Positions 6,201-13,051 of a stretch of 13,300 nucleotides of DNA are shown here, piece by piece. The stretch covers positions 1 through 13,300 of the forward strand of contig CAKUBN010000061.1 of NCBI GenBank assembly GCA_934643185.1, written 5' to 3'. The notes beneath the pieces were generated by a model. It searched no databases. It had not been told where the DNA came from and saw only the letters and a list, made by a program, of their open reading frames with translations. The DNA is from an uncultured Eubacteriales bacterium. Lineage in GTDB: Bacteria; Bacillota; Clostridia; Oscillospirales; Acutalibacteraceae. Both the position numbers and the translations under genes were made by a program. Position 1 is the stretch's first letter; every line of letters begins with the position of its first letter.

Positions 6201-6228
6201 AAAAAAGCGGGCAAAAAGCCCGCTTCTT
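6201..6228 (-). terminator. rpsU terminator
   Basis: The 8-bp stem AAGCGGGC/GCCCGCTT (6205-6212 with 6218-6225) is followed on the minus strand by a run of Ts (complement of 6201-6206). It starts about 10 bases after the rpsU stop codon. Confidence 0.9.
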
Positions 6229-6237
6229 CACGTTTGA

Positions 6238-6414
6238 TTATTTGTACTTGCGCTTGCGAGCTGCTTCGGACTTCTTCTTGCGCTTAACGGAAGGCTTTTC
6301 GTAAGCCTCTCTCTTGCGAACTTCCTGAATAACGCCCGCTCTTGCGCACTGCTTCTTAAAGCGTCTGAGTGCGCTCTCCAAAGATTCGTTGTCTTTGATT
6401 CTGATTTCAGCCAT
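6238..6414 (-). CDS. rpsU: 30S ribosomal protein S21
   Basis: A 58-aa, highly basic protein begins MAEIRIKDNESLESALRRFK and contains KRKKKSEAARKRKYK at its C-terminus, as expected for bS21. It joins the 30S subunit near the anti-Shine-Dalgarno end of 16S rRNA and helps early initiation. ATG 6414 follows GGGAGGG by six bases, an excellent site. A perfect promoter lies about 70 bp upstream and a terminator directly downstream, so it is mainly monocistronic. Confidence 0.97.
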   Translation of the reverse strand: MAEIRIKDNESLESALRRFKKQCARAGVIQEVRKREAYEKPSVKRKKKSEAARKRKYK

Positions 6415-6482
6415 CTATATCCCTCCCATCCGCCATCAGGCAGGGGTTTGTATTTGTTACTTAGCACGAAATAACACAAATA

Positions 6483-6511
6483 ATTATAGTGGCAGGGGGC
6501 AAAAAAGTCAA
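6483..6511 (-). promoter_or_regulatory. Promoter of rpsU
   Basis: On the minus strand, TTGACT (6506-6511) and a perfect TATAAT (6483-6488) have a 17-bp spacer. The leader is about 60 nt long and its GGGAGGG site leads into rpsU. Confidence 0.9.
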
Positions 6512-6540
6512 GGCTTTTTTCCCGAAAAATAGAAGAAATC

Positions 6541-6766
6541 CGTTTCTCTTTGCAAAAAAATTCGTTTAGGGCCCGTTTTTTGCCTTTTAAAGCGATGCTG
6601 CGCAGCTTTTTGGGGTGTTCTTTTCCCCGCTTTCTGTGCTTTACGGGCGAATGAGAAGCGCGGCTTTATTTTGCGGCTTTGTGATAGGTTTTTTCAAGTT
6701 TTTACTTTTCGGCACCTTACAAAAATGCTGATAGGAAAATTTTTCAACTAAATTTTGCCTAAAACA
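6541..6766. other. Non-coding gap, nothing recognised
   Basis: This T-rich stretch lies between the divergent rpsU and repressor promoters. I see no ORF with a ribosome binding site, no known RNA fold and no repeat of note. The only local structure is a GCTGCGCAGC-type palindrome near 6595-6610. Confidence 0.5.
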
Positions 6767-6796
6767 TTGACAAACATGTGCATTATATTATATAAT
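6767..6796 (+). promoter_or_regulatory. Promoter of the BlaI-type repressor gene
   Basis: A perfect TTGACA (6767-6772) and a perfect TATAAT (6791-6796) are 18 bp apart. The spacer contains ACATGT (6774-6779). BlaI/MecI repressors usually bind TACA/TGTA dyads over their own promoters, so autoregulation here is plausible, but the dyad is imperfect and this is inference. Confidence 0.85.
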
Positions 6797-6848
6797 GTTC
6801 CCATAAAACCCTGCGCAAATTCCTACTAAAGCGAGGTTACGGATTTAT

Positions 6849-7250
6849 ATGAAAAAGACGACGCTCACAAAAAGCGAAAGCGAGGTCATGTATCTTCTGT
6901 GGCACACGGACCGCGCGCTGTCCGCATCGGAGATGGTTGCGCTTTCCCCGCAGAAGACCTGGAAGGACAGCTACATTCACCTGATGGTGAATTCTCTTTT
7001 AAAAAAGGGGATGATCGCCCCGGCCGGCTTTGTGAAGACGTTCCGCAATTATGCGCGCACCTTTGCGCCGTGCGTGACGGAGGAGGAATACGCCCAGCTG
7101 CAGCTGCGCGACAAGACGATCCAGGACCCCACGCTGGTGGCGCCGTTCCTTTCTGCGATGATCGACACGGCGGACGACCCCGGCGCGATGATCGACGAGC
7201 TGATCGCGCTGCTGGAAAAGAAGCGCGACGAGTTAGCTGTGAAAAAGTAA
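6849..7250 (+). CDS. BlaI/MecI/CopY family repressor
   Basis: The 133-aa product starts with a winged-helix domain (about 1-75: LTKSESEVMYLLWHTDRALSASEM, then SYIHLMVNSLLKKGMI), matching the penicillinase-repressor family. A C-terminal helical dimerisation region ends in DELIALLEKKRDELAVKK. Family members are dimers that repress beta-lactamase, mecA or copper genes. Induction usually needs a membrane peptidase BlaR1/MecR1, which is absent here, as is any resistance gene, so its signal and targets are unknown. The ribosome binding site GAGG is about 12 bases upstream. A strong promoter precedes it and a terminator follows directly. It is the only clear plus-strand gene among the core genes. 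Confidence 0.85.
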   Translation: MKKTTLTKSESEVMYLLWHTDRALSASEMVALSPQKTWKDSYIHLMVNSLLKKGMIAPAGFVKTFRNYARTFAPCVTEEEYAQLQLRDKTIQDPTLVAPFLSAMIDTADDPGAMIDELIALLEKKRDELAVKK

Positions 7251-7268
7251 ACAGAACGGAACATAACG

Positions 7269-7303
7269 AAAGGCAGACTGCGTGAGTCTGCCTTTTTCTT
7301 TTT
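7269..7303. terminator. Terminator of the repressor gene
   Basis: An 11-bp stem (7269-7279 with 7285-7295) with loop GCGTG is followed on the plus strand by a T-rich tail to 7303. On the minus strand the same hairpin is followed by TTTCGTT, so it may also stop transcripts coming from the asparaginase gene. Confidence 0.9.
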
Positions 7304-7477
7304 GTAATGATATTCCGCGCTTACGCACGGAATGATATTTTCCTTTCGGAAAATGATATAGCAAGCTTCACTTGCTATGATATATTCGCCAAAAAACTGC
7401 CCGAAGGGCACTATCACCCGGCATGAGCCGGATAGCATAGCGCAGCTATATCATGCGCCATAGGCGAATATCATTGC
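7304..7477. repeat. Hairpin chain 2, spacer GAT / ATC
   Basis: A chain of inverted repeats, most of whose stems begin and end with AT, is joined by the trinucleotide GAT in the left half and ATC in the right half. Stems are 7312-7317/7328-7333, 7337-7343/7348-7354 (loop TTTC), 7358-7365/7371-7378 (CTTCA), 7398-7402/7406-7410 (GAA), 7418-7422/7427-7431 (ATGA), 7437-7441/7445-7449 (GCA), and a local 7456-7459/7463-7466 (ATA). TGATAT occurs at 7308, 7333, 7354 and 7378; ATATCA at 7448 and 7468, with CTATCA at 7411. Outer ends AATGATATT (7306-7314) and AATATCATT (7467-7475) are exact inverted repeats. A second long-range stem pairs 7382-7390 with 7463-7471. It ends one base before the asparaginase stop codon. 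Confidence 0.85.
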
Positions 7478-7478
7478 C

Positions 7479-8471
7479 TTACAGCTGGTCCTTGCCTACG
7501 GGGGTGCAGAAGAGCTTTTCAAATTCCTCGCGGGTCTCGGAATAGGCCAGCGCCCACATCATTTTGGCGATGACGGCTTCCGTTGTCATGTTGGAGGCCT
7601 CCAAAACGCGGTATTTTTCCTTGATGATATGGCCCACGCGGTACACGGAGAGGTTGCTGCCCTCGTGCGGGACCTGCGTGGTGATGACGACGCGCACGCC
7701 GTTTTCCATTAACGCGGCGATCTTTTCTTCAAACGCGTTGTCGCCGTAGTACGGGATGCCGCCGACGCCGAAGCTTTCGATGACGACGCCGCGGCAATGC
7801 GCGGTGATGTAATCGAACACGGACGGGTCCATGCCCGGGATGACGCGGATGGAGAGAATTTCCGGCACCAATTTATCGTAGAACACCGCGCCGGGGCACT
7901 CCGGGCGCTCATCGATATAGCACAGGAGCTTTTTATCGTAGAACACGCCGATGTCCGGGAAATCGATGCTGGAAAAGGCGTCAAAGCTCTTTGTATGCGT
8001 TTTTCTGGCGCGGGTGCCTGCAATGACGTGGCCGTTGAAAACGACGTGTGTGCCGCATGCACGGGCATCTGTGGCGTATACGAACGCTTCAAACAAATTG
8101 CGCCGCGCGTCGCCGTCCGGCACCTCGATGGATTTCTGCGCGCCCGTTAAAACGATGGGCTTTTCGTTTTTCTGGATGAGATACGAGAGCGTTGCCGCCG
8201 CGTAGGAAAGCGTATCCGTGCCGTGGGCGATGACAAAGCCGTCGTACTTTGTATAGTTATCACGGATGATCTCCGCCACGTGGATCCACTGCTTCCAGCA
8301 CATGTTGGTGCTGTCGAGGCTATACGGCTGCACGGTATCCACCTCGCACAGGTCCTTGACCTGCGGCACGGCGTTTAAAAGCTCATCTGATGTGATCGCC
8401 GGCGTGAGGCCGTTTTCCGTTTTCGCCGAAGCGATGGTTCCGCCGGTCGCAATGAACAGAATTTTTTTCAT
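7479..8471 (-). CDS. ansA: L-asparaginase, type I-like
   Basis: This enzyme hydrolyses L-asparagine to aspartate and ammonia. At 330 aa without a signal peptide it fits the cytoplasmic type I group. The first active-site threonine is T12 in ATGGTIAS. The second triad is T85-D86 in AHGTDTLSYAA, with K157 (RARKTHTKSFDAF) as the matching lysine. A C-terminal domain follows with ESFGVGGIPY and TTQVPHEGSNL. ATG 8471 follows AGGGGA by nine bases and a promoter lies at 8510-8539. No terminator separate from hairpin chain 2 follows, so its mRNA 3' end must lie in or beyond that chain. Confidence 0.95.
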   Translation of the reverse strand: MKKILFIATGGTIASAKTENGLTPAITSDELLNAVPQVKDLCEVDTVQPYSLDSTNMCWKQWIHVAEIIRDNYTKYDGFVIAHGTDTLSYAAATLSYLIQKNEKPIVLTGAQKSIEVPDGDARRNLFEAFVYATDARACGTHVVFNGHVIAGTRARKTHTKSFDAFSSIDFPDIGVFYDKKLLCYIDERPECPGAVFYDKLVPEILSIRVIPGMDPSVFDYITAHCRGVVIESFGVGGIPYYGDNAFEEKIAALMENGVRVVITTQVPHEGSNLSVYRVGHIIKEKYRVLEASNMTTEAVIAKMMWALAYSETREEFEKLFCTPVGKDQL

Positions 8472-8509
8472 TCTGCATTTTCCCCTATTCTTCGTGAAAT
8501 TGCGGAAAT

Positions 8510-8539
8510 ATCATACCACATTTTCCTGCATAAATGCAA
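8510..8539 (-). promoter_or_regulatory. Probable promoter of the asparaginase gene
   Basis: On the minus strand, TTGCAT (8534-8539) and TATGAT (8510-8515) are 18 bp apart, just downstream of the his-operon terminator. Confidence 0.65.
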
Positions 8540-8554
8540 GCCGCAGAACCGACA

Positions 8555-8584
8555 AAAAGAGACGAGCTGCAGCCCGCCTCTTTT
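8555..8584 (-). terminator. Terminator of the his operon
   Basis: AAAAGAG pairs with CTCTTTT (8555-8561 with 8578-8584). The stem continues inward through G-U and CG pairs to a GCTGCAGC tip. A T run follows on the minus strand. It lies about 12 bases after the acetyltransferase stop codon. Confidence 0.85.
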
Positions 8585-8596
8585 GCTTTTGCGAAA

Positions 8597-9085
8597 TTAT
8601 TTGAGTGAGATGTTGGACGCAAGGGACAAAAGTGCATCGCCCGTCAGGCGGTACGTTGTCCACTCCTCCATGCGCACGGCGCCGAGGGAATCATAGAACT
8701 TGCGGCTTGGGGTGTTCCAATCGAGGCACGCCCACTCCAGTCTGCCGCAGCCGCGCTGCAAAGCGAGCCGCGCAAGGCGCTTTAACAGCAGCTTGCCGTA
8801 GCCCTTGCCGCGATATTCCGGCAGCACGAAAAGATCCTCAAGATAAATGCCCGCGCGGCCAAGCCACGTGGAGAAATTGTGGAAGAAAAGCGCAAAGCCC
8901 ACGGGCTTTTCGTCTTCCGAAACGAGAAAAACCTCTGCCTTTTTCTTTTCAAAGACCCACTCTTTTAAAAGCTCCGGCGTTGCGATGACCTGATCTTCCA
9001 TATTTTCGTACGCGGCGAGCGCGTGAATGAACTCTAAAATGACCGGAATGTCTGCTTCGGTCGCAAAGCGAATGTTCGCTGCCAT
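8597..9085 (-). CDS. GNAT family N-acetyltransferase, SSAT-like
   Basis: The 162-aa protein is a single GNAT domain. Strand 1 is ANIRFATEADIPVILEFI. The acetyl-CoA pyrophosphate loop is YRGKGYG (R92-G97), preceded by YLEDLFVLPE, and the late motif is WNTPSRKFYDSLGA. This pattern is close to diamine (spermidine/spermine) and thialysine acetyltransferases, so a small amine is a plausible substrate; this is family-based inference. ATG 9085 follows AAGGGGGAG. It is the last gene of the his operon, 12 bp after the broken methyltransferase. No link to histidine synthesis is evident from its sequence. Confidence 0.88.
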   Translation of the reverse strand: MAANIRFATEADIPVILEFIHALAAYENMEDQVIATPELLKEWVFEKKKAEVFLVSEDEKPVGFALFFHNFSTWLGRAGIYLEDLFVLPEYRGKGYGKLLLKRLARLALQRGCGRLEWACLDWNTPSRKFYDSLGAVRMEEWTTYRLTGDALLSLASNISLK

Positions 9086-9097
9086 ACTGTCTCCCCC

Positions 9098-9865
9098 TTA
9101 TGCTTTCGGCTTTCTGTTGCGGACGATGAGGATGAAGCGGTGCTGCACGCTGGGGATGTACCCCTGCTTTTCGCACAGCGCGTCGAGCTGATTGAGCTGC
9201 GGCAGGCAGCTTTCTACCGTGAAATTGCCGAATTCCCACGGCAGGACCTTTGCGTACCACACGAACGCGCCGACGTCGAAATAACGGTCGGTGACGTAGG
9301 CCTGGTCGCAGAAATTCACCGTAAAGCCGGCGTTTTTAAAGCGCGGCAGCTCGTTTTCGAGGTTGAAATCAGGAATTTCGGTCTTATTATTGCCGAGCAA
9401 AGCGCGCAGGCGCAGGTCATTGCTGCCGCCCACCTGCTGCGTGATGAAATACCCGCCGGGCTTTAGGACGCGGCGGATCTCCGCGATGTCGTACGTTTCG
9501 TGGCGGTCTAAGACGAGGTCAAAGCTGCTGTCTGCAAACGGGAGCGGCCCCCTCTCTTCGGTTTTGCGCACGGTGATGCCGAGCGGCGCGAGCTTTTTTT
9601 CGCACAGCTCAAAATTCGGCTGCCAGCTTTCTGTGACGCTTGTCTGCGCAAACGGGTGGCGCAGGGACAGAAGGAACTCGCCGCCGCCCGTGCCGAGGTC
9701 TAAAATTTCAGACTGCGGCTATAGAAAATCGAGCACCTTTTGCTTATAGTCCCACGGCAAGGGGGCTTCTTCCATACGCCCGCGGATGTGCGAAAAATCC
9801 CAGCCGTGCATTTTGGCGTTTTGCTCTTCCTGCGCCCAAAAGGCGTGCTTTTCGTTTTGTGTCAT
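9098..9865 (-). pseudogene. Class I SAM methyltransferase with in-frame amber codon
   Basis: The reading frame runs from ATG 9865 to TAA 9098 (255 codons) and is open except for TAG at 9719-9721 (codon 49). The N-terminal part is MTQNEKHAFWAQEEQ and leads to KVLDFL. After the amber codon comes PQSEILDLGTGGGEFL, the SAM-binding motif I, then FDLVLDRHETYD and RRVLKPGGYF typical of class I enzymes. The substrate is not identifiable. Its ATG overlaps the hisE stop as ATGA, so it is translationally coupled to the operon. Restarting downstream, for example at GTG 9571, would remove motif I, so the product is probably inactive unless TAG is read through. A single substitution from a sense codon such as AAG explains it. 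The rest shows no decay. Confidence 0.85.
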
Positions 9866-10185
9866 GTATTGTGGTCCACCTTGTGGAAGGTTTTGAGGTT
9901 ACCCGTTTTGCCGTGGCGACGATCGAGCTCCGCGCGCACGTCGTCGAGCGGGATGTTCTCGTTGACCATCATGACGGTGAGGTGATAGAGAAGGTCGCTG
10001 ATCTCGCCCACGGTGTCTTCCTTTTTGCCGTTTTTCGCGGCGATGATGACCTCGCTGCACTCTTCGCCGCACTTTTTGAGGATCTTATCGAGCCCCTGCT
10101 CGAAGAGATAGCAGGTGTAGGAGCCCTCCTGCTTTTCGCCCTTGCGCTCCAAAACGGTATCGTAAAGCTGCTGCAAAATATCCAT
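9862..10185 (-). CDS. hisE: Phosphoribosyl-ATP pyrophosphatase
   Basis: HisE hydrolyses PR-ATP to PR-AMP and pyrophosphate, the second step of histidine synthesis. At 107 aa it is the stand-alone form. It shows the all-alpha MazG-like fold motif GEECSEVIIAAKNG followed by VGEISDLLYHLTVMM, whose acidic residues bind magnesium. ATG 10185 follows GGAGGGG. It lies 14 bp after the hisA-hisI fusion and its stop overlaps the methyltransferase start. Here hisE is separate while hisI is joined to hisA, the reverse of the common HisIE fusion. Confidence 0.96.
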   Translation of the reverse strand: MDILQQLYDTVLERKGEKQEGSYTCYLFEQGLDKILKKCGEECSEVIIAAKNGKKEDTVGEISDLLYHLTVMMVNENIPLDDVRAELDRRHGKTGNLKTFHKVDHNT

Positions 10186-10199
10186 AGTATTCCCCTCCG

Positions 10200-11273
10200 T
10201 CAGTTTCTTGCGATCTCTTTATAGAAGCAGCTGTGGCTGCCGGTGTGGCACGCTGCGCCCACCTGCACGACCTTGACGAGCAGTGTGTCGTCGTCGCAGT
10301 CTGCGTACATGCTGATGACCTTCTGCGTGTGGCCGCTTGTGGCGCCCTTATTCCACAGCGTTTGGCGGCTGCGGCTGTAGAACCACGTGTAGCCTGTCTC
10401 GAGCGTTTTCGCCATGGACTCGCGGTTCATGTACGCCAGCATGAGCACCTCGTTTGTGGAGGCCTCCTGCACGATGCACGGGATAAGCTCTGACTTTTTA
10501 AAGTAGCGCTCGAGATGGTCTTCGATCTCCTCGCTGCACTTGAAGGACTTGCCGGAAAGGCGCTGGCAGGCGGTGATGGCCGCGGTTAAGTCGAGCGCCT
10601 TGGTGTAGACGGATTTGCCCGCAATGGCACCGTACACGCCGAGCGCATTGAGGTCTACGATATCCTTTAAGTTGCTGACGCCGCCGCTTGCGATGATGTT
10701 GCAGCTGACGGCGCGGTTGACCTTATCGAGCATGACGAGGTTCGGGCCGTTCATGGTGCCGTCCTTATAAATATCGGTCACGATGAGGTAGCGCACGCCG
10801 ATGTCTTCCATGCGCTTTGCCATTTCGAGGTAATCCACTTCGCTTTGGGCCGTCCAGCCCTCTGCCGCGACCTTGCCCTTTAAGGCATCGATGCCGACGG
10901 CGATTTTTTTGCCGTACTTCTTCACGGCCTCGCGCACGAACTCCGGGCTGTGCAGCGCCGCAGAGCCCAGAATAATGCGGTTGATGCCGCGCGAAAGGTA
11001 ATATTCTACGGTATCCATATCGCGGATGCCGCCGCCGACTTCTATATTCATCGAGACGTTATCGCGAATGGAGAAAATGGTGCTGTCGTTTACGGGGCGG
11101 CGTGCCTTTGCGCCGTCGAGGTCGACAAGGTGCACCCAACGTGCGCCCTGCTCTTCAAAAGCCTGCGCCGTTTTGACCGGGTCCTCTGCCACCTGCTCCG
11201 CCGTGGCGTAATCGCCCTGGAACAGGCGAACGCACTGACCGTCCTTGAGGTCGATCGCCGGTAAAATGATCAT
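10200..11273 (-). CDS. hisAI: HisA-HisI fusion: ProFAR isomerase / PR-AMP cyclohydrolase
   Basis: One 357-aa frame joins two histidine enzymes. Residues 1-240 are HisA, a beta/alpha barrel isomerising ProFAR to PRFAR, with catalytic D8 (PAIDLKDG) and D129 (VGIDA), and phosphate-binding GGGIRD and SGGVSN. Residues about 250-357 are HisI, which opens the purine ring of PR-AMP. It has WFYSRSRQTLWNKG, SGHTQ, the metal site DCDDD (325-329), and zinc ligands C326, C342 and C349. A short linker (about 240-250) joins them. I start at ATG 11273, after AAGGGG, because HisA proteins begin MIILPAIDL; upstream codons are unlike the family. HisI and HisA act on consecutive intermediates. hisH and hisF are not adjacent. 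Confidence 0.93.
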   Translation of the reverse strand: MIILPAIDLKDGQCVRLFQGDYATAEQVAEDPVKTAQAFEEQGARWVHLVDLDGAKARRPVNDSTIFSIRDNVSMNIEVGGGIRDMDTVEYYLSRGINRIILGSAALHSPEFVREAVKKYGKKIAVGIDALKGKVAAEGWTAQSEVDYLEMAKRMEDIGVRYLIVTDIYKDGTMNGPNLVMLDKVNRAVSCNIIASGGVSNLKDIVDLNALGVYGAIAGKSVYTKALDLTAAITACQRLSGKSFKCSEEIEDHLERYFKKSELIPCIVQEASTNEVLMLAYMNRESMAKTLETGYTWFYSRSRQTLWNKGATSGHTQKVISMYADCDDDTLLVKVVQVGAACHTGSHSCFYKEIARN

Positions 11274-11344
11274 GGTAAACCCCTTCTTTCCTATATCCCA
11301 AATTATCGTATATGCAAAAAGTGTATATAACTGTATGTTCAAGT

Positions 11345-11932
11345 TTATTCCGAAAGCGTGCCCTTGGTGGAAAGCACGGCACCGGTGCTGTTTTCCGCTG
11401 TGGCGTCGCACAGGGCGTGCGCGCAGGCTTTGAACAGCGCTTCGATCATGTGGTGGGAATTTTTGCCGTACGGGCAGCGCAGGTGCAGCGTGAAGCCGGC
11501 GTTATCGCTTAAGGCGCGGAAAAACTCCTCCGTCATGCAGGTGTCGAAATCGCCGACGCGCTCCTGCGGGAATGTGGCGTCGAACACAAGGTACGGGCGG
11601 CCGCTGACGTCTACGGCGCAGAAACCGAGCGCTTCATCCATAGGGATCATGGCATGGCCGTAGCGCACGATGCCGCTTCGGTCGCCGAGCGCCTGCTTAA
11701 ACGCACGGCCAAGCACGATGCCGGTATCTTCCACCGTGTGGTGGCAATCGACATTCCAGTCGCCCTCAGCTTTTAACCGGAGGCCAAAGCCGCCGTGCAC
11801 GGCAAGCGCCGTGAGCATGTGGTCGAAAAAGCCCACGCCGGTATCGACGACAACCTCGCCGCCGTCAAGCCCCAAGGTCAGCTCAATGTTCGTTTCTTTT
11901 GTTTGGCGCACAACTGTTGCTGCACGTTCCAT
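11345..11932 (-). CDS. hisB: Imidazoleglycerol-phosphate dehydratase
   Basis: HisB converts imidazoleglycerol phosphate to imidazole acetol phosphate. The 195-aa, monofunctional form carries the paired manganese-binding motifs HHTVED (64-69) and HHMIE (160-164), plus FFDHML, and a C-terminal STKG. ATG 11932 follows an AGGGGG site. It lies 33 bp after hisC. A 71-bp AT-rich gap separates it from hisA, with no clear promoter or terminator and too small for hisH. Confidence 0.97.
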   Translation of the reverse strand: MERAATVVRQTKETNIELTLGLDGGEVVVDTGVGFFDHMLTALAVHGGFGLRLKAEGDWNVDCHHTVEDTGIVLGRAFKQALGDRSGIVRYGHAMIPMDEALGFCAVDVSGRPYLVFDATFPQERVGDFDTCMTEEFFRALSDNAGFTLHLRCPYGKNSHHMIEALFKACAHALCDATAENSTGAVLSTKGTLSE

Positions 11933-11965
11933 ATCGTTTCCCCCTAAAAGGGCCTAAAGCCCGAT

Positions 11966-13036
11966 TTACGCTTGCTCTTTTTCTTCAAAGAACCGCTGAA
12001 TGTGCTCTGTGACCACTGCGTTTTCGCCCGTGGAGCCTGCCGTGATGCGCAGGGCGGACATGTTTTTAAAGTACCGCACCGCGATGGATTCGGCCAAAAG
12101 GCGCTCGTAGAGCTCCTTTGCGTACGGCGTGCGCAGAACGACGAAGTTCGTAACGCTCTTTACCGTTTGGAGCTTTTCCGGGAAGCGCTGCGCCATGCGG
12201 TCGAATTTCTGCTGTAATTCGTCTCGCGAAAGCAGCAATCTGCGGATGGCGGCATCGGCTTCCGCGCGGTTTTTCAGCACGGCTTCCGCCATTTTCTGCG
12301 AGCAGGTGTTGACGTTATACGGCGACTTTACAGCCTTGATGGCGCGGACAAGCTTTTCGTTGCCCACGGCAAAGCCTACGCGCAGCGCGGCGAGACCGAA
12401 TGCTTTGGAGCACGTTTTCAAGATGAGTAAATTATCGTAGTTTTCAAATTCGCCGAGCATAGATTCGTTCCAGAAATCCATATAGGCTTCGTCGAGCACG
12501 ACGAGCGCGGAGACGCCCCTGATGATTTTGCGCACGGCTTCGCGCGTGAGGCCGACGGACGTCGGATTGCACGGGTTGCTGAAAATGAGCAGCTTTACGT
12601 TCTCATTGTTGCAGGTTTCGATCACCTTGTCAATATCGATTGTGAAATTTTCGCCTTTTTTGATTTCGATGCCGCGGCATTCCGAAACGTAGCCGTAAAA
12701 ATCATACATGGAAAAATCCGGCGTGAGCGTCGCGTAGGTCTCGCCCTTCATCAGAAAGCTCTGGAAAATGACGTTGATGAGCTCATCGCTGCCGTTGCCC
12801 GCCGCAACGCACGCCGGCTTTACCTTATAGCTTTTGGCAAAGGCGGCGCACAGGTCTTTTGCGGTGGGATCCGGATAGCGGTTGAGCTCCACTCTCATCA
12901 TGGCGTGCAAAGCGGACGCCATAACGGATTCCGGCAGGCACAGGAACGATTCGTTTGCGTCCAGACGAATTTTATACTCGCCCGCAATGGGTTCATACGG
13001 CTCTAAATCGCGGATCTTTTCATTCAGCGTATACAT
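11966..13036 (-). CDS. hisC: Histidinol-phosphate aminotransferase
   Basis: This is a PLP-dependent class I/II aminotransferase that makes histidinol phosphate from imidazole acetol phosphate and glutamate. At 356 aa it has normal length. The PLP lysine is K211 in TCSKAFGLAALRVG. N155 (SNPCNPTS) and D182/Y185 (LDEAYMDF) contact the cofactor, and the N-terminal LDANES segment is typical of HisC. ATG 13036 follows GGAGGT by five bases and lies 15 bp after hisD. Confidence 0.97.
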   Translation of the reverse strand: MYTLNEKIRDLEPYEPIAGEYKIRLDANESFLCLPESVMASALHAMMRVELNRYPDPTAKDLCAAFAKSYKVKPACVAAGNGSDELINVIFQSFLMKGETYATLTPDFSMYDFYGYVSECRGIEIKKGENFTIDIDKVIETCNNENVKLLIFSNPCNPTSVGLTREAVRKIIRGVSALVVLDEAYMDFWNESMLGEFENYDNLLILKTCSKAFGLAALRVGFAVGNEKLVRAIKAVKSPYNVNTCSQKMAEAVLKNRAEADAAIRRLLLSRDELQQKFDRMAQRFPEKLQTVKSVTNFVVLRTPYAKELYERLLAESIAVRYFKNMSALRITAGSTGENAVVTEHIQRFFEEKEQA

Positions 13037-13051
13037 AAACTACCTCCGGGA

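Noticed and set aside
6228..6479. Minus-strand ORF of 83 codons over rpsU
   Set aside because: It is in a different frame from S21, which has a perfect ribosome binding site, promoter and terminator.
7049..7438. Minus-strand ORF crossing the repressor end and hairpin chain 2
   Set aside because: It is antisense to the repressor and runs through the terminator and hairpins, with no ribosome binding site.
7304..7477. Tandem rho-independent terminators
   Set aside because: Most hairpins have no T tract and several have only 4-5 bp; a proper terminator already precedes the chain.
9719..9721. Pyrrolysine at the amber codon
   Set aside because: There is no pyl gene or PYLIS-like evidence in the window and the family has no known pyrrolysine; a point mutation is the simpler reading.
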